In this document: piece after piece, positions 9,464-23,560 of the stretch
Numbering within the stretch: the stretch's first letter is position 1
Layout: the number at the start of each line of letters is the position of its first letter
Translations under genes and position numbers: made by a program
Assembly: GCA_030549495.1 (NCBI GenBank)
Contig: JAUIRK010000028.1
Location: 1 to 64,000, forward strand
Length of the DNA: 64,000 nucleotides
Direction: 5' to 3'
Source: Nectonema munidae
Lineage: Eukaryota > Nematomorpha > Nectonematoida > Nectonematidae
Notes under the pieces: model-generated
Databases searched by the model: none
What the model saw: the letters and a program-made list of their open reading frames with translations, nothing else
Told to the model about the DNA's origin: nothing

Positions 9464-12301
9464 ACAAAACATATCTGATTTATATGATTTTGATATATTT
9501 TCTGAACTTTCTTTGGAAATTAATAAAACTAAATACTTAAATGAAGACGATATATCTTTGCTTTATAGAGAAAATATTTCACTTACCTCATTATCCATAA
9601 TACATTTAAACATCAGAAGTCTATTTGCAAATTTTTCTAACTTTTCGATTTTTTTGAGTTCTATTAATCTCCTTCCAGATTTTATAGTTTTTAGCGAAAT
9701 ATGGAACTCAAGTGATACTGTAAAATATAACTTAAATGGTTATAACTCGATTTTTAAAGAAAGAAACCGAACTGGAGGCGGTGTATGTATTTATTATAAA
9801 AGTATTTATAAATTAGTGCTTTATAATTCAAATGAAAATTTTGAATCACCTGCTGATTTTCTTTTAGGTCAGTTCATAGTTTTTGATACAAAGGTTTCCA
9901 TACTAGCTGTTTATAGACCCCCTAACCTTTTGATTTCAGACTTTCTCTTATCTCTAAATCAGTTTATTAAGTTGATTAAAAACGAGTTTTTTTTGTTGCT
10001 GGAGATTTTAACATAAACCTCTTGAATATATATGAAAATAGTCATGCTTTGGATTTTCTTTGTTTGATGCTTGAAAATGGTTTAATCCCAGCCATTTCTA
10101 AACCGACACGTCTGGCAAATTCAAAAACTTTAATAGACAATATATTTACAAATCAATTAGTGAACAATACTTCCTATAATATAAATGCCCTTATAAGCGA
10201 TCATTGTGTCAATTTTCTAAGACTACCTTTTTTAAAAAACAGAAGCGTGTTAACAAAAGTTTTAAAAAGAAAATTTTCACCTCAAGCTTATGAATTGTTC
10301 TTTTCTAAATTGTCAGTTGCAAATTTTAAATATTGTTATTTTTCAAAAAACGTTAATCAAATTTATGAATGTTTTGATGGAATTATTCACGACTGTTTTA
10401 CCAAATGCTTTCCTTTAGTTTCAGTCAAACAAAAGAAACCAAATTTACCCTGGTATACACAAGAATTAGCTGCATTAAATCGTCTAAAAATTCGTTACTA
10501 TAAAAAATTTAGAAAAAACCCTTCATTTCATAATAAATTTCGTTATAAAAATGTTGTGAAAAATTACAAAATTAAAGTTAATCATACAAAATCGCAGTAT
10601 TACTGTTCAAAGCTATCTACATGTGATCATAAATCACTATGGCCTGTCTTGAACACATTGATGAAAAATAAAGCAACTGCTCCCAATATTGATTTGGATA
10701 TTCAAGGTTTCACAGATATCTTTTCTTTAGAACCAGACGAATCGAACCTCGAAAGTTCTTTTATTTACCTAGAGTCTTTTTTACCGTCTCAATTATCTTC
10801 TTTTTACTTTAGTAAAATCACAATTGATGATATAAATATAGCTGTGAGCAGTTTGAATAACAAGAAATCTTCGGGCCTAGATGAAATAAACTTGAAATTA
10901 CTTATATATATTTTGCCTATCATCCGTAATATTCTTGTTCATATATTCAATTCTTCTATACAACTAGGTATTTTTCCAGACAAACTAAAAATTGCAAAAG
11001 TTCTGCCAATTCTGAAACCTAATAAACAGCCTACCATATTCAGCTCGTATAGACCTATTTCTTTGTTATCAAGCTTTGCTAAAATTTTTGAGAAAGTTAT
11101 TTTTACGAAATTGAGTAACTATCTTAACAAAATAAATTTCTTCTATAAACATCAATTTGGTTTTCGGCCTAATAAATCAACCACGGATGCCCTATCAGAA
11201 CTATCATTATCTGTAGCAACAGCTTATGAACAAAAAGCTAAATTGTTATGTTTCTTCTTAGACTTTTCTAAGGCGTTCGATACTGTGAATCACCATATCT
11301 TACTATATAAAATTAGAAAGTTGGGCATCAGAGGCTGTTTTTATAATTTGATCCAGGACTATTTATCTTTTAGAAAAAATTTTATATTTTTCAATAATTT
11401 TTATTCCGACGGCTATTATTCTAAGTCTGGTGTTCCTCAAGGATCAATCTTAGGTCCGCTATTGTTTTTAATTTACATAAATGACATACACAAGTGTTTA
11501 GACAATCATAGCAAACTTATCATGTATGCAGATGATTTAACTCTAATGTTTAATACAAAAAATTCTGATCATCATGCCATTCAAGCTTCAATTAAAAACA
11601 TTACTAATTGGTGTGATTTTAATAAAATAAAAATTAATCATGAGAAAAGTAACTTTATAATATTTTCCAAAAGACCAGTAAACTCTACCCCATCTTTTTA
11701 TTTGAATAATGTTAGTATCAAAAGAGTTAGCCGAATAAAATTTCTTGGAGTAACACTAGAAGAAAATTTTTCCTTTTCCACTCATATTAATACTATTTGC
11801 ATAAAAATCTCTAGAATTTTAGGTTGCCTGAAAAAATTGCAAACTTACTTACCTACTAATGCACGAAAGACCCTTTATTATTCCCATGTATTTTCACACT
11901 TAAGTTATGCAAACCTATTATGGGGCTCTAACAATCAAACGCATCTGGTAAAACTATCAAAGTTAATGAAAAAATTTTACAAATTCATAAACGAAAAAAG
12001 TGATCAGGAAATCAAAATTTTAAATATATATCAAATTAACTCAGTTTCATCCCTCATGTTTTATTATAAACAATATGTAAAACGAGGAGAATATCACGGT
12101 CTTTTTGTTCCAAATAGTTCAGTTCATGATCATCTAACCAGACAATATAGTAAATTGCACATTCCGAGATTTAATGAAAATTCTAATTTCAGAAACATTT
12201 ACTTTCGGACATTGAATCTTGCTAATAAATTGTTAAACAAACTCAATATTTCCAACAAAAAATTTTTTCGAAAATCCGTGGTAAAACTACTACTAAAATA
12301 A
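9456..12301 (+). pseudogene. LINE ORF2: APE endonuclease plus reverse transcriptase, one frameshift
   Basis: The N-terminal endonuclease shows LSIIHLNIRSL, PDFIVFSEIW, AVYRPP, then AGDFNINLL and an SDH triad near 10200, the order of APE-type LINE nucleases. The RT follows with SSYRPISLLSSFAKIFEK, FLDFSKAFDTVNHH (about 11257), SGVPQGSILGPLLFLIYIND (about 11426) and YADDLTLM (about 11526). It copies element RNA at a nicked target. The frame changes once within a run of eight Ts at 9987-9994, just before AGDFN, dividing it into 9456-10016 and the remainder. A homopolymer slip or sequencing error is equally likely. All other key residues are present. RT sequence favours the CR1/Jockey group; the exact clade needs a tree. 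Confidence 0.9.
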
Positions 12302-12790
12302 CTTCACTACACTTTTCTTCTCTTTTAAATATATCCAAATATAAAATTTTATATAATAACAATACATTAAATTAAATATTATTTATCATTTTTAGGCTGT
12401 ATATACATATTATATATATATATATGTAACATATTAAATAATCTCAATATGTAAAAAATATTTTCATTATTGCTGTCTTTTTTTCCCTCTGTTTTTTTTT
12501 TAAATATGTGTAATATAAACTTTGGAGACCAGTCATCTCGATGGATAGTTTTATCCCTTTGTCTTCTCTCCTCTAAAGTGATCTTCAGTGAATTGAATAT
12601 ATATAACCTTCAGACTCTTCATTGAATAAATTTTTTCGTCATTCTGGTGATGGAAATTTGCAGTTTTCTAAAGATTTATCATTTTTTTTTTCTCTTATTT
12701 AAATGAATGTGTGTATAAATTTATGAAGTCCTTTATTTCTCATGTAATTTTGCTCTTGTGTAAATGAATAAATTATTATTATTATTATTA
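12302..12790 (+). other. LINE 3' UTR and TTA-repeat tail
   Basis: Noncoding, with pyrimidine runs and an AT dinucleotide stretch near 12405-12425. It ends in aaatgaataaattattatta, a short microsatellite tail instead of poly(A), as is usual for CR1-like and related LINEs. Unit sequence resumes directly after it. Confidence 0.8.
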
Positions 12791-13077
12791 AAATATGATG
12801 AATAGATAACTAATTTACCAGGGTAACATTCAATTTTCACAATCCTTTTCCGTCATAAAAAGGTGCTTGGTATGTGGAGATATTTGCTTCAGGGAGCAGT
12901 TTTGCTGTGGGTACTCACTAGGGTAATTACAAAAATTATTTTTTGATGAAACCACTTGCAAACGAGGAACTTTTATGTGTAATTTAAAAATACTATTATT
13001 ATTTTTGCATTTTATTCCACGCGAATTCCATCTTGATTGATGTATATTCGGTAGTTTCTTCCAGTATATTTCCTTAT

Positions 13078-14043
13078 TTTGGAATCCTTTGAAGACTCTC
13101 TAGTCTCCAACTACTTCTTAAAATTTTATGCCCGCTATGTAGATGACATTTTTTGCATTATGAACAAAAACCATATTAACCTGTTCCACTCAACCCTCAA
13201 TAATTTCTATGAATGTTTAAAATTCAGGGTTGAATAATAAAAACATGACCCTACCCTTTTTAGATTGCGCTGTCACGAACCTATTCACACATAACGATAC
13301 TTAGACTTCTTATCCAAACACCCCTTTGCACAAAAATGATCTGAAACGCCTTTTAACCGTTCATTTTATCTTTCATCTAATTCCGAGACACTAGAAATGG
13401 AAGTGAACAATGTCAAATCTATTTTAGAGTCAAATAACTATCCCAAATATGTAATTAAAAACTCACTACGTTCGTCCCAAAAAGTTTGGAAGATAAAGAT
13501 AAATTTTTGATCGGAAAATATTTTAGAGAGTTTACAATTTTCGTATTCAACCCACAAAAAAACTTTCATAATCCACAACTTCGACACTTTTTATTTCAAC
13601 AAACTTAAACCGCACTATGTACTCACAACGTCACTTTGATTCCCAAGCCTAACAATCCCTTACACCAACTTCAAACACTTTTCGTGAGAATTATGATCGT
13701 CTCAAAACCAGTAACTGTGTATACAAAATAAACTGCATTGGTTGCACTACTACATACATAGGCAAGACCGACAGACTGCTGCAAATTCGTATCAAAGAAC
13801 AACAATACCTCGTCTCAAGGCATAAACAGAACGCTGAACTGAACCTCCATAACAATATGCTGCTTCAACCCCTAATAACCTATCCCACACATTCCTTCAA
13901 CTTCGAAAATACAAAAATACTATGCACCTCATCCCCAAAATATCTCTTGTTCCTTGTGCGTTTGGATTAATCTTTCCACATTACCTTTATATTAGTACTT
14001 GATAAAGTACGTCATCATTCCGAAATATATCGTTTTTGATAAT
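13078..14043 (+). mobile_element. PLE-A fossil (unit 2)
   Basis: This is the collinear copy of the element at 505-1470, shifted by 12573 bases, with only scattered differences (for example gacttctta for gacttcgta). It has the same RT active-site block and GIY-YIG traces and is broken in the same way. Confidence 0.75.
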
Positions 14044-15053
14044 AAAAAATCTTTGTTCCTTTTTGAACTATTTCAACTTATTTAACAAACTTTATATTTG
14101 AAAATCTAGTCTTCATTCTTACAAAACTAAAATGAACTTTGATTGATGTTCTGGCATATCTACGATGTATTTTGTAAAAAATAAGTAAAGCCAATAAAAT
14201 CAGTATGAAAATGCTAGTTTATATGCAAAGTTAATTCACAAAAGCATCTAATACATAAATAGCTTATTGGCAGCTACTGTTAATTTTGATCACAACTTTT
14301 TTTAATTTTACTTTTTTGCTTGATTCTTTTTCTTCAAATTTCATAAAATTTTTGGCTTATATTTTTTAAATTTATTTTATTTTATATTTGTACATTTTAC
14401 TTAATTTCAAAAAAATTCAAACAAATTAATTGATTTTTTGAAATCTTTAAAAGAAACCGTTGATGTCATCGTCTTAAAAAATAATTAAATGAGCTAAAAA
14501 AATTTAATGTGATGTCTTTTAATATCTTAATTAAACATATCATTCTTGACGTATTCCCGCACAATATGAGAAATTTAAAGATAGCGCATAATTATTTGCT
14601 ATATCACAAATTACAAAAATAGGACTTACAACATGCAAAAAAATTTTAATGGTATTTGGCTTTGGCAAAAAAAGCTTCCAATACAAAAAGATATCTTTTT
14701 TTATATCAAATTTAAGGAAGAATTAAAAATCTTTTCAAGAACTGTTTTAGAATGTCAAGGGATTGATAAAAACATGGTAAGGTGGAATAAAAAAGACTGT
14801 TTGAAAATGTATGGAAAGCATGTATGATTCACAACAGGGGCAAACCGCGATTGGTTAACTTGTTTTTAAAATAATTGTTTTTTAAAATAACCACTTTTAA
14901 CCTTTTGCAATGATTTGCCTTTTATAATAACTTTTAAGGAAAAAAACCTACCAGAAAAAGTTATAGAGCTTCAACAAAAACAAAAAATTTTTACAGCATA
15001 ACTTAAGTTTTTTGAAAACTAATTTGACGTATCCACTATATAGCATACCCTAT

Positions 15054-15193
15054 GGGTGGCATGGCAGGTTGGTTGAGAAGATGGACTCGGCACGGAAGCC
15101 TCTGGGTTCGATTTCTCATCGATACCAATTTGTTCATAGTTTGACTGTCTTGTCAATGAAAACACACTCACGGTACCTTTACCTTACCTTTTA
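15054..15193 (+). mobile_element. tRNA-like SINE (unit 2)
   Basis: Same A-box and B-box-like motifs as in unit 1. The tail lacks the 21 bases containing ataagcggtacatcag, a loss shared with unit 3. Confidence 0.55.
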
Positions 15194-16318
15194 CTAAAAA
15201 TTGAAAAATTTGCTACATAATTAACATAAGAGAGAAAGGAGACAAAATAAACTAATAAAGCAATTTTCACTATTTAAAATGAAACTGTCTGTTCTCAGAA
15301 TAATTTCAAAATAATAGGAGGCATAAAAAATGAGATAGTTTATCGGCACTTTATTTGATATTTTCAAGTTTTTATAAGCAGCAAATGCCAACGTATCAAG
15401 TACATTTTTAACAACTGATTTTGTTTCGATAATATATTTTTATTATAATAATCAACAAATTTTCTAACAAAAATTATTTAATTAATTATGTACAGTGTAA
15501 CTTACTAAATTTAACAATCGAACGTTATAAAAATATCTCTGCAAAATATTAATTCCCAAATAGCTATTGAAAAAAAATTTCTTGACTTGAAAAAATTAAG
15601 GTTTTCAAATGTTACAAAATGTAACAAACGTACTGATAAAGATTAAAAGTCATCTTTGTTGAAAAATTTTTTAACGCGAGTCTGACAATATTCATTGATA
15701 TAAAATTTTAACGTTTTTTTCTCTCATTTAAAAACATAAACAAATTTTCATTTTTGCAAAATGTTTGGTGTATTGATGGAACTAAATTTTTTCAAAATCA
15801 CTATAAATTTAAATTCACTATATCACATAAGTTTACTATGCATGAGATAATTGATCAAAAATTAGTGTGGCCTTGATAGAAGCGATGGCCTACGTTACGG
15901 TCGAGAAGAAATTTCATAATTTTTACTTCACATTTATGTACCGTAAAATAGTATCAGAAAATAAAAGTCGATATTTATAAAACGTATCAAAATTAAAAAA
16001 AAGTTTGAAGCAAAAAACGTAATGGAACATGAGGAAAAAGATTCTTTCGAGGTTATTTACCTTGAAAATAAACGTTTTAAATATTCTTTAGTTCAATAAA
16101 TGCATATTTATATAAGTTTTTTATTTTCAATATTTTTATATTACTTGTTTAGAGCACTTTATTTGATTTAACATGGTTTGTTAAACAAAATTCAAAAAAC
16201 ATCAAATTTGATATTTAATGAAATAAAAATTTTATATAAAATGGAGAAATTTGGAGAAGTTTATTAAAAATTCAATTATTACATCGTAATAAAAAGAGCG
16301 CTCTCAACTATTTTGTCC

Positions 16319-17610
16319 TTAAGCCTCAGAAAAATTTCTTTCAACACTCACTTGAGTGAAACAAGAAATGAAAAAACTATTTATATATTTGGAAACCTGA
16401 TATTCTTAAAGAGTTTTAATGAAGAACACCTTGATATATCACCTTTTGATACCGACAACACCGATCTTTTAAAGGAATCCCGCACTCACGTCCTACACAA
16501 TGACCTCATATTTCATGAACAAACCCTTTACAAACAAATTAAAGGCTTGCCCATGGGATGTAAACTTTCATCTATTTTATCCAATATTTACTTACACTCC
16601 TTAAAAATAAAACTCTCCTAGCACCCTAAGTTCCCCCATGAAACCTGGCACAGATATGTCGACGAAATTTTGTTTCTATGGAACACCTCTAATAACCTTA
16701 ACGAATTTTTCGAATTCGCCAACCACCATGATACACATATCAAGTTCACCAAGGAAACCAACGAAACAGAACTTAATTACTTAGACATCCAGATCCAAAT
16801 AGTAAACAACACATTTAATTCATCACATAAAAATCCATTTTTCTTAATTACAACTATGCCCACTCTATGCACATCAAAAAAAACACCTACCTCGGCCATA
16901 TCCCAAGAATATAGAAAATCAACAATACCAAAGTCTTACTGGGCAGTGATATTGAAAACCGTATTCAATTTTTCTTCAAAACGGATACTCCTCCCATATC
17001 CTGAATAAATGGCACTCCGAATTCTCAGCCTTCCGTACCCTATATGTTCCATAAAATATCTATTCCTCGATGAACTATATTTTTCTTCTACTCGTACTCC
17101 TCTAATACTACCTCCTATCCAAAACGCCCTATGCAAAAAATAGAAATGATCATCAAGAAACATAATCACCCTATTACAAATATACAAAAAAGCCGTTAAA
17201 TCAAAACCTATTTGTCCAATAAACCTAAACCATATCCATTACCCATCAAATTGCAACAACAAATGCAACCACATCAACATCATTTATAAGATAAAATGCT
17301 TCCTGTGCAATAGTATCTATATTGGAGAAACCAAAAGACTTCCCTATCCCGCTTTAAGGAACACCTCAGGGATGCCAAACTTAAAAGTGCTGAGAAGGAA
17401 ATAAGCTACCATACCTTATAATCCATAAGGATACACCAAGTGGACAAGCTTCACTCTCCATGGAAGTAATTTAATTACGCCTCAAGCTACCTCCAACAAG
17501 AACACAAAGAAGAATACCGAATCATGACACTAAAGCCCTATATCAACGCGCACCACACACAGCCAATAACCCACAATTAACACCTCTAACACAACCGAAA
17601 CCCACCTCTT
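16319..17610 (+). mobile_element. PLE-B fossil (unit 2)
   Basis: Copy of the unit 1 element with the RT motif GLPMGCKLSS, the active-site block and GIY-YIG traces. It carries acctgatattcttaaag near 16397 where unit 1 is shorter, a difference shared with unit 3. Broken in several places. Confidence 0.82.
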
Positions 17611-20600
17611 TTATTTTTAATAAAGACGTGTATAATTTTTGTTACGCCTATCTTATGATATTCTATATGGATTATGTATATTACATGATTGTACAATAAA
17701 TTGATGTAAGTGGAACAAGAAAAAATATATCAAAGCTTCGATAAAAAAACGAGATCGAAGTCGTACCAAACTTGGATATTTATAGGAAATAAGATTTTTT
17801 TCGTACGTAACTGGGAACCATAAATTTTACAAAAAAAATATTGAGCGGTAATAAAATTTCGAAACGTAACGTACCGTAAACCACCACTTTTTGAGTGAAT
17901 AGATACGCTAAGTGTCCTTTGAAGAAGAATTATCTGCAAAATATATTACATTTTTGTCTTGAATTTTGTTTAACAGTCACTTCATCAATATCAGGTTTAG
18001 AAAAGCTCTTCTTTCATTTGCAGCTTCAATTATTCATTTGATAAAAAAGACGTATACAAATAAATTATAACAAACAGATAGGCCAAAAAATATGTTAAAA
18101 ATGAGAAAGATGTAGCCCTAAAAAGGGCTTCGGTATTTTAAGTTATGGCTGAAAAAAATCAATTTAAAAAGTATTACCTTTGCATGGAAATGCTTTAACA
18201 TTTCCTATATTATCACACGTTAATTTGCCCCATGTATATGAATATACACCCAATTATATTTGTGTAATATTTTATTTTCCTGAAATTTCTGAGAAACATG
18301 GAGATTATAGGAAAAATTCCAAGTTCAATCAATTTATACTTTTAAAGCTTATCAAAACATGTTGATTACGAAAATGTAAAACGATGTCAATTTCTAAATG
18401 ATAAAATACTTTAATAACCACTTTTAATATTTTTAAAAAGTTAAATTTAAAAGCGAAAAAAAAATCGATTCGAACAATTTAAAATTAATTGCATATTTGT
18501 AATAATCGCATTTAAAATTCACGCTTTAGGTGTTTTGGGATTAAAAGACACCCACTCATTAAGTAGTAAAGAGAAAAAGTAACATTAATATAATTTCATT
18601 TAAAAAAAGAACTAAAAATTCAACTATTTCCCCCTACGGATTCACTCATCTCCGTGCTTTTCAGATTTTGTTGTCTTAGTGAATTTCTTGGTATTTTTAG
18701 CATTTTTTACCAGACTCTTGATAGGTTGCCATTTGCCGTGCTTCTAGATATTGATCTTTGAAGCAACAAGCCCACATTAAAACCCTTTCGTGACCAGTGT
18801 ATAATATATGATACATAAACAATTTTACCTTCGTCTGCTTTTTCAAATAGTTTTGTATATGAATCTTCTGCTTTTTAATAAATATCGTCTTGTTTTTCTG
18901 GTAATGAAAGGGTTAAAGTGTTTCTTGTTACTCACTCTACTATCGGTATAAATACTTGTTATATGATCTGTTAAGATTTTATCTTAAATTAGTCCCGAAG
19001 TTTTTAAGACCTTGAAAATCACATTTAATCTCTCTCAAAGAATGCATTACTAAGTGGTAAAGTAAAATATGTTTAAGCAGTCCCGCCAATATACAAAATA
19101 CAACTTCAGTCTCGGCTTTTAAATATATAGACATTATGAAAGCTTAAGTATCCTGTGCCGAATTGTCCCTTAACTATAAAAAGGACTCTAGTCCTGTGAC
19201 TATTGGTCATCTATGTGCTTACATGAATTTTAACTTTGTTATATAAATAATATTTTTAAAAATCCGTTAGCTAAATATTTAATGCGGAGAGAAGGTGAAA
19301 AATCGGAAGTCTCTGGGTCAAAACAAGAGTAGTCGCATGTATTTAAAAACTCTGGCTAAACTAGTTGTCGTAATTTTAGTATACAAACTAAAATATCAAA
19401 TAAGGAAATTTAGCGTACAATTTATTAGAGATAAATAAATTTATTTTATACAATTAAAAAAATATTGAAAACAATAAGAAAAATTCAGCCTGGTAGGCTT
19501 TTAAAATTAAAGCTTTAAAAAGTTCTTACTGAAAATAAAAGATCAATAAAACCTTTCTTGTGATTTTTGTAGTCTTGACTAGAACCTGGCTTGTATCATG
19601 AAGGTTTCTGAGTCGAATACAAGAATTTCAAACATCATTACACATATTAAGATATAAGCGGTGCAGGTTGTATCTTTTAGGTAAATAAACTCCACACTTT
19701 GTAACTTTCTTCTGGTAGTGAGTTGAAGACAGTGTGTATTTAAAGTTGAATTTAGTCTTGCGAACAAATCGTCCAATTTAAGATTGCCAACACCATATCT
19801 TTTATATCTTTTGAATATTACACATCGGATCTTTGTTATGAAGTACAAACACCATATATTTTATATCTTTTGAATATTACACATCGGATCTTTGTTATGA
19901 AGTACAAACACCATATATTTTATATCTTTTGGATATTAAACGTCGGATCTTTGGTATGAAGCGCCAAAAGTGTTAGTCTTAGATAAAGTCTTGTACGTAG
20001 TTAGATATTGTAAAATATAAAACAGACGAAAATTTTTAGAAAAAATTTAAATTGAATGAGAATAATAATAAATAAAATTATAAAAATAGAAATTTATTTT
20101 TTAAAATATAAAATAATAGTTATATATTTACAATGCTTTATTTGATTTTTAAAAATTTTGAATGGCGTAGTAATCTGTAATGGAGTTGAAATAAGTTATA
20201 CACTCGTGGCGTAGTAATATTTAATAGAGTGTTACCCGGTTACAATAATAATAATGCGCTACAATAAATAAAGAAACAATACTTAAAACTGTGTATATAT
20301 ATATTGATTATTTATTAAAACAACTTTTTAAATTAAAAAATATATTTTGAAATTAAAAAGAAGGTTTTTAATTATTAAATTTAATATAATTTGAATTTTT
20401 TTGTAATTTGATTTTCGTTTAATGCAATTTTCAGTAATGGCGGATTTAAATTTTTTTCTCCTATAGCCAGATTTGTTTAACTTATTTTAAAGAAAAATAA
20501 TAGGCTCTAATATTGAAATAATTTAAAAGATATGCTGTTTATTTTACGCGAAGGATATGGGAATCTTTTTACTTTCGACAAATTTGCAATGCCATGGAGT

Positions 20601-20939
20601 TTTTATATCACTCTACGAATTTAAATCTTTATATAAAAAGTGTAGATCTAGCGAAAACCACTTTTGATATCCCCAGCAAAAGCAAAAAAGTTATTAAAAA
20701 CAAAGTTAAATTCAAATGTCCGAGAATTCTATGAATACCTTAAAGAGTATATTTTTATCAAATATTGAATAATTGTTTGTTTAAAATTTATAAAAAAAAT
20801 TTTGTACTTTATTAATTATTCGCTACGACTTATTTTTGTGAATAAATACTTAATTATTAATAAAGAATTTTTAAATCTGTTTTTTCTTTTTCATACCTTA
20901 ATATTTTACTTCCTTTAATTTGTTCTTTAGCGCTCCTCT
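17611..20939. other. Right part of unit 2, no recognised gene
   Basis: Collinear with 4666-7938. The 59-base repeat, present twice in the other units, occurs three times here (19795-19945). The minus-strand coding-like relic recurs at about 18580-18950. Confidence 0.6.
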
Positions 20940-21443
20940 TATCTGCAATCCTATGATGATTACCATAAGGCAATTCCACACAGGTTTAGCCACCATTCAA
21001 TTTTTTAACACTAAACTATTGATAACAGTTTTTTATATCTATCAACTATATTAGCAAATCATAGTTGCCTACATCTGGAGGGCAAAAATGGTAGAAATTA
21101 TACACTGAAAATAAAAGATGACAGATTTATTATAAATTCAACAGTCAATGCATTCAAAATATGATGAATAGATAACTAATTTACCAGGGTAACATTCAAT
21201 TTTCACAATCCTTTTCCGTCATAAAAAGGTGCTTGGTATGTGGAGATATTTGCTTCAGGGAGCAGTTTTGCTGTGGGTACTCACTAGGGTAATTACAAAA
21301 ATTATTTTTTGATGAAACCACTTGCAAACGAGGAACTTTTATGTGTAATTTAAAAATACTATTATTATTTTTGCATTTTATTCCACGCGAATTCCATCTT
21401 GATTGATGTATGTTCGGTAGTTTCTTCCAGTATATTTCCTTGT

Positions 21444-22409
21444 TTTGGAATCCTTTGAAGACTCTCTAGTCTCCAACTACTTCTTAAAATTTTATGCCCG
21501 CTATGTAGATGACATTTTTTGCATTATGAACAAAAACCATATTAACCTGTTCCACTCAACCCTCAATAATTTCTATGAATGTTTAAAATTCAGGGTTGAA
21601 TAATAAAAACATGACCCTATCCTTTTTAGATTGCGCTGTCACGAACCTATTCACACATAACGATACTTAGACTTCTTATCCAAACACCCCTTTGCACAAA
21701 AATGATCTGAAACGCCTTTTAACCGTTCATTTTATCTTTCATCTAATTCCGAGACACTAGAAATGGAAGTGAACAATGTCAAATCTATTTTAGAGTCAAA
21801 TAACTATCCCAAATATGTAATTAAAAACTCACTACGTTCGTCCCAAAAAGTTTGGAAGATAAAGATAAATTTTTGATCGGAAAATATTTTAAAGAGTTTA
21901 CAATTTTCGTATTCAACCCACAAAAAAACTTTCATAATCCACAACTTCGACACTTTTTATTTCAACAAACTTAAACCGCACTATGTACTCACAACGTCAC
22001 TTTGATTCCCAAGCCTAACAATCCCTTACACCAACTTCAAACACTTTTCGTGAGAATTATGATCGTCTCAAAACCAGTAACTGTGTATACAAAATAAACT
22101 GCATTGGTTGCACTACTACATACATAGGCAAGACCGACAGACTGCTGCAAATTCGTATCAAAGAACAACAATACCTCGTCTCAAGGCATAAACAGAACGC
22201 TGAACTGAACCTCCATAACAATATGCTGCTTCAACCCCTAATAACCTATCCCACACATTCCTTCAACTTCGAAAATACAAAAATACTATGCACCTCATCC
22301 CCAAAATATCTCTTGTTCCTTGTGCGTTTGGATTAATCTTTCCACATTACCTTTATATTAGTACTTGATAAAGTACGTCATCATTCCGAAATATATCGTT
22401 TTTGATAAT
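21444..22409 (+). mobile_element. PLE-A fossil (unit 3)
   Basis: Collinear with 505-1470 (shift 20939). RT active-site and GIY-YIG traces are as in unit 1. It shares tgttcggtag and ccttgttttgg with unit 4 against units 1 and 2, a different grouping from that shown by the SINE tail. Confidence 0.75.
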
Positions 22410-23421
22410 AAAAAATCTTTGTTCCTTTTTGAACTATTTCAACTTATTTAACAAACTTTATATTTGAAAATCTAGTCTTCATTCTTACAAAACTAAAATG
22501 AACTTTGATTGATGTTCTGGCATATCTACGATGTATTTTGTAAAAAATAAATAAAGCCAATAAAATCAGTATGAAAATGCTAGTTTATATGCAAAGTTAA
22601 TTCACAAAAGCATCTAATACATAAATAGCTTATTGGCAGTTACTGTTAATTTTGATCACAACTTTTTTTAATTTTACTTTTTTGCTTGATTCTTTTTCTT
22701 CAAATTTCATAAAATTTTTGGCTTATATTTTTTAAATTTATTTTATTTTATATTTGTACATTTTACTTAATTTCAAAAAAATTCAAACAAATTAATTGAT
22801 TTTTTGAAATCTTTAAAAGAAACCGTTGATGTCATCGTCTTAAAAAATAATTAAATGAGCTAAAAAAATTTAATGTGATGTCTTTTAATATCTTAATTAA
22901 ACATATCATTCTTGACGTATTCCCGCACAATATGAGAAATTTAAAGATAGCGCATAATTATTTGCTATATCACAAATTACAAAAATAGGATTTACAACAT
23001 GCTAAAAAATTTTAATGGTATTTGGCTTTGGCAAAAAAAGCTTCCAATACAAAAAGATATCTTTTTTTATATCAAATTTAAGGAAGAATTAAAAATCTTT
23101 TCAAGAACTGTTTTAGAATGTCAAGGGATTGATAAAAACATGGTAAGGTGGAATAAAAAAAGACTGTTTGAAAATGTATGGAAAGCATGTATGATTCACA
23201 ACAGGGGCAAACCGCGATTGGTTAACTTGTTTTTAAAATAATTGTTTTTTAAAATAACCACTTTTAACCTTTTGCAATGATTTGCCTTTTATAATAACTT
23301 TTAAGGAAAAAAAACCTACCAGAAAAAGTTATAGAGCTTCAACAAAAACAAAAAATTTTTACAGCATAACTTAAGTTTTTTGAAAACTAATTTGACGTAT
23401 CCACTATATAGCATACCCTAT

Positions 23422-23560
23422 GGGTGGCATGGCAGGTTGGTTGAGAAGATGGACTCGGCACGGAAGCCTCTGGGTTCGATTTCTCATCGATACCAATTTG
23501 TTCATAGTTTGACTGTCTTGTCAATGAAAACACACTCACGGTACCTTTACCTTACCTTTT
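23422..23560 (+). mobile_element. tRNA-like SINE (unit 3)
   Basis: Same as the unit 2 copy, with the short tail. Confidence 0.55.

Larger units (their letters stand above)
8151..12790 (+). mobile_element. CR1/Jockey-like LINE, nearly full length
   Basis: This is a two-ORF non-LTR retrotransposon interrupting unit 2 between aacagtcaatgc and aaaatatgatg. The empty site in unit 1 (205-230) reads gcattcaaaatatg, so the insertion shows no clear target duplication and perhaps a loss of four bases (attc). A leader of about 280 bases with a long T run (8416-8435) precedes ORF1. A 3' UTR of about 490 bases ends in a TTA microsatellite. Low decay makes it the youngest LINE here, younger than the array duplication because only one unit carries it. 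Confidence 0.93.
7939..20939. repeat. Array unit 2 (with LINE insertion)
   Basis: The unit runs 13001 bases because a LINE of about 4640 bases sits at 8151-12790. Its own marks are: loss of 49 bases near 15542 that units 3 and 4 keep, a third copy of the 59-base repeat at 19800-19920, and an 8-base loss near 20680 that shifts a small frame. It shares with unit 3 the 21-base loss in the SINE tail and the sequence acctgatattcttaaag near 16397 in PLE-B. Confidence 0.93.
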
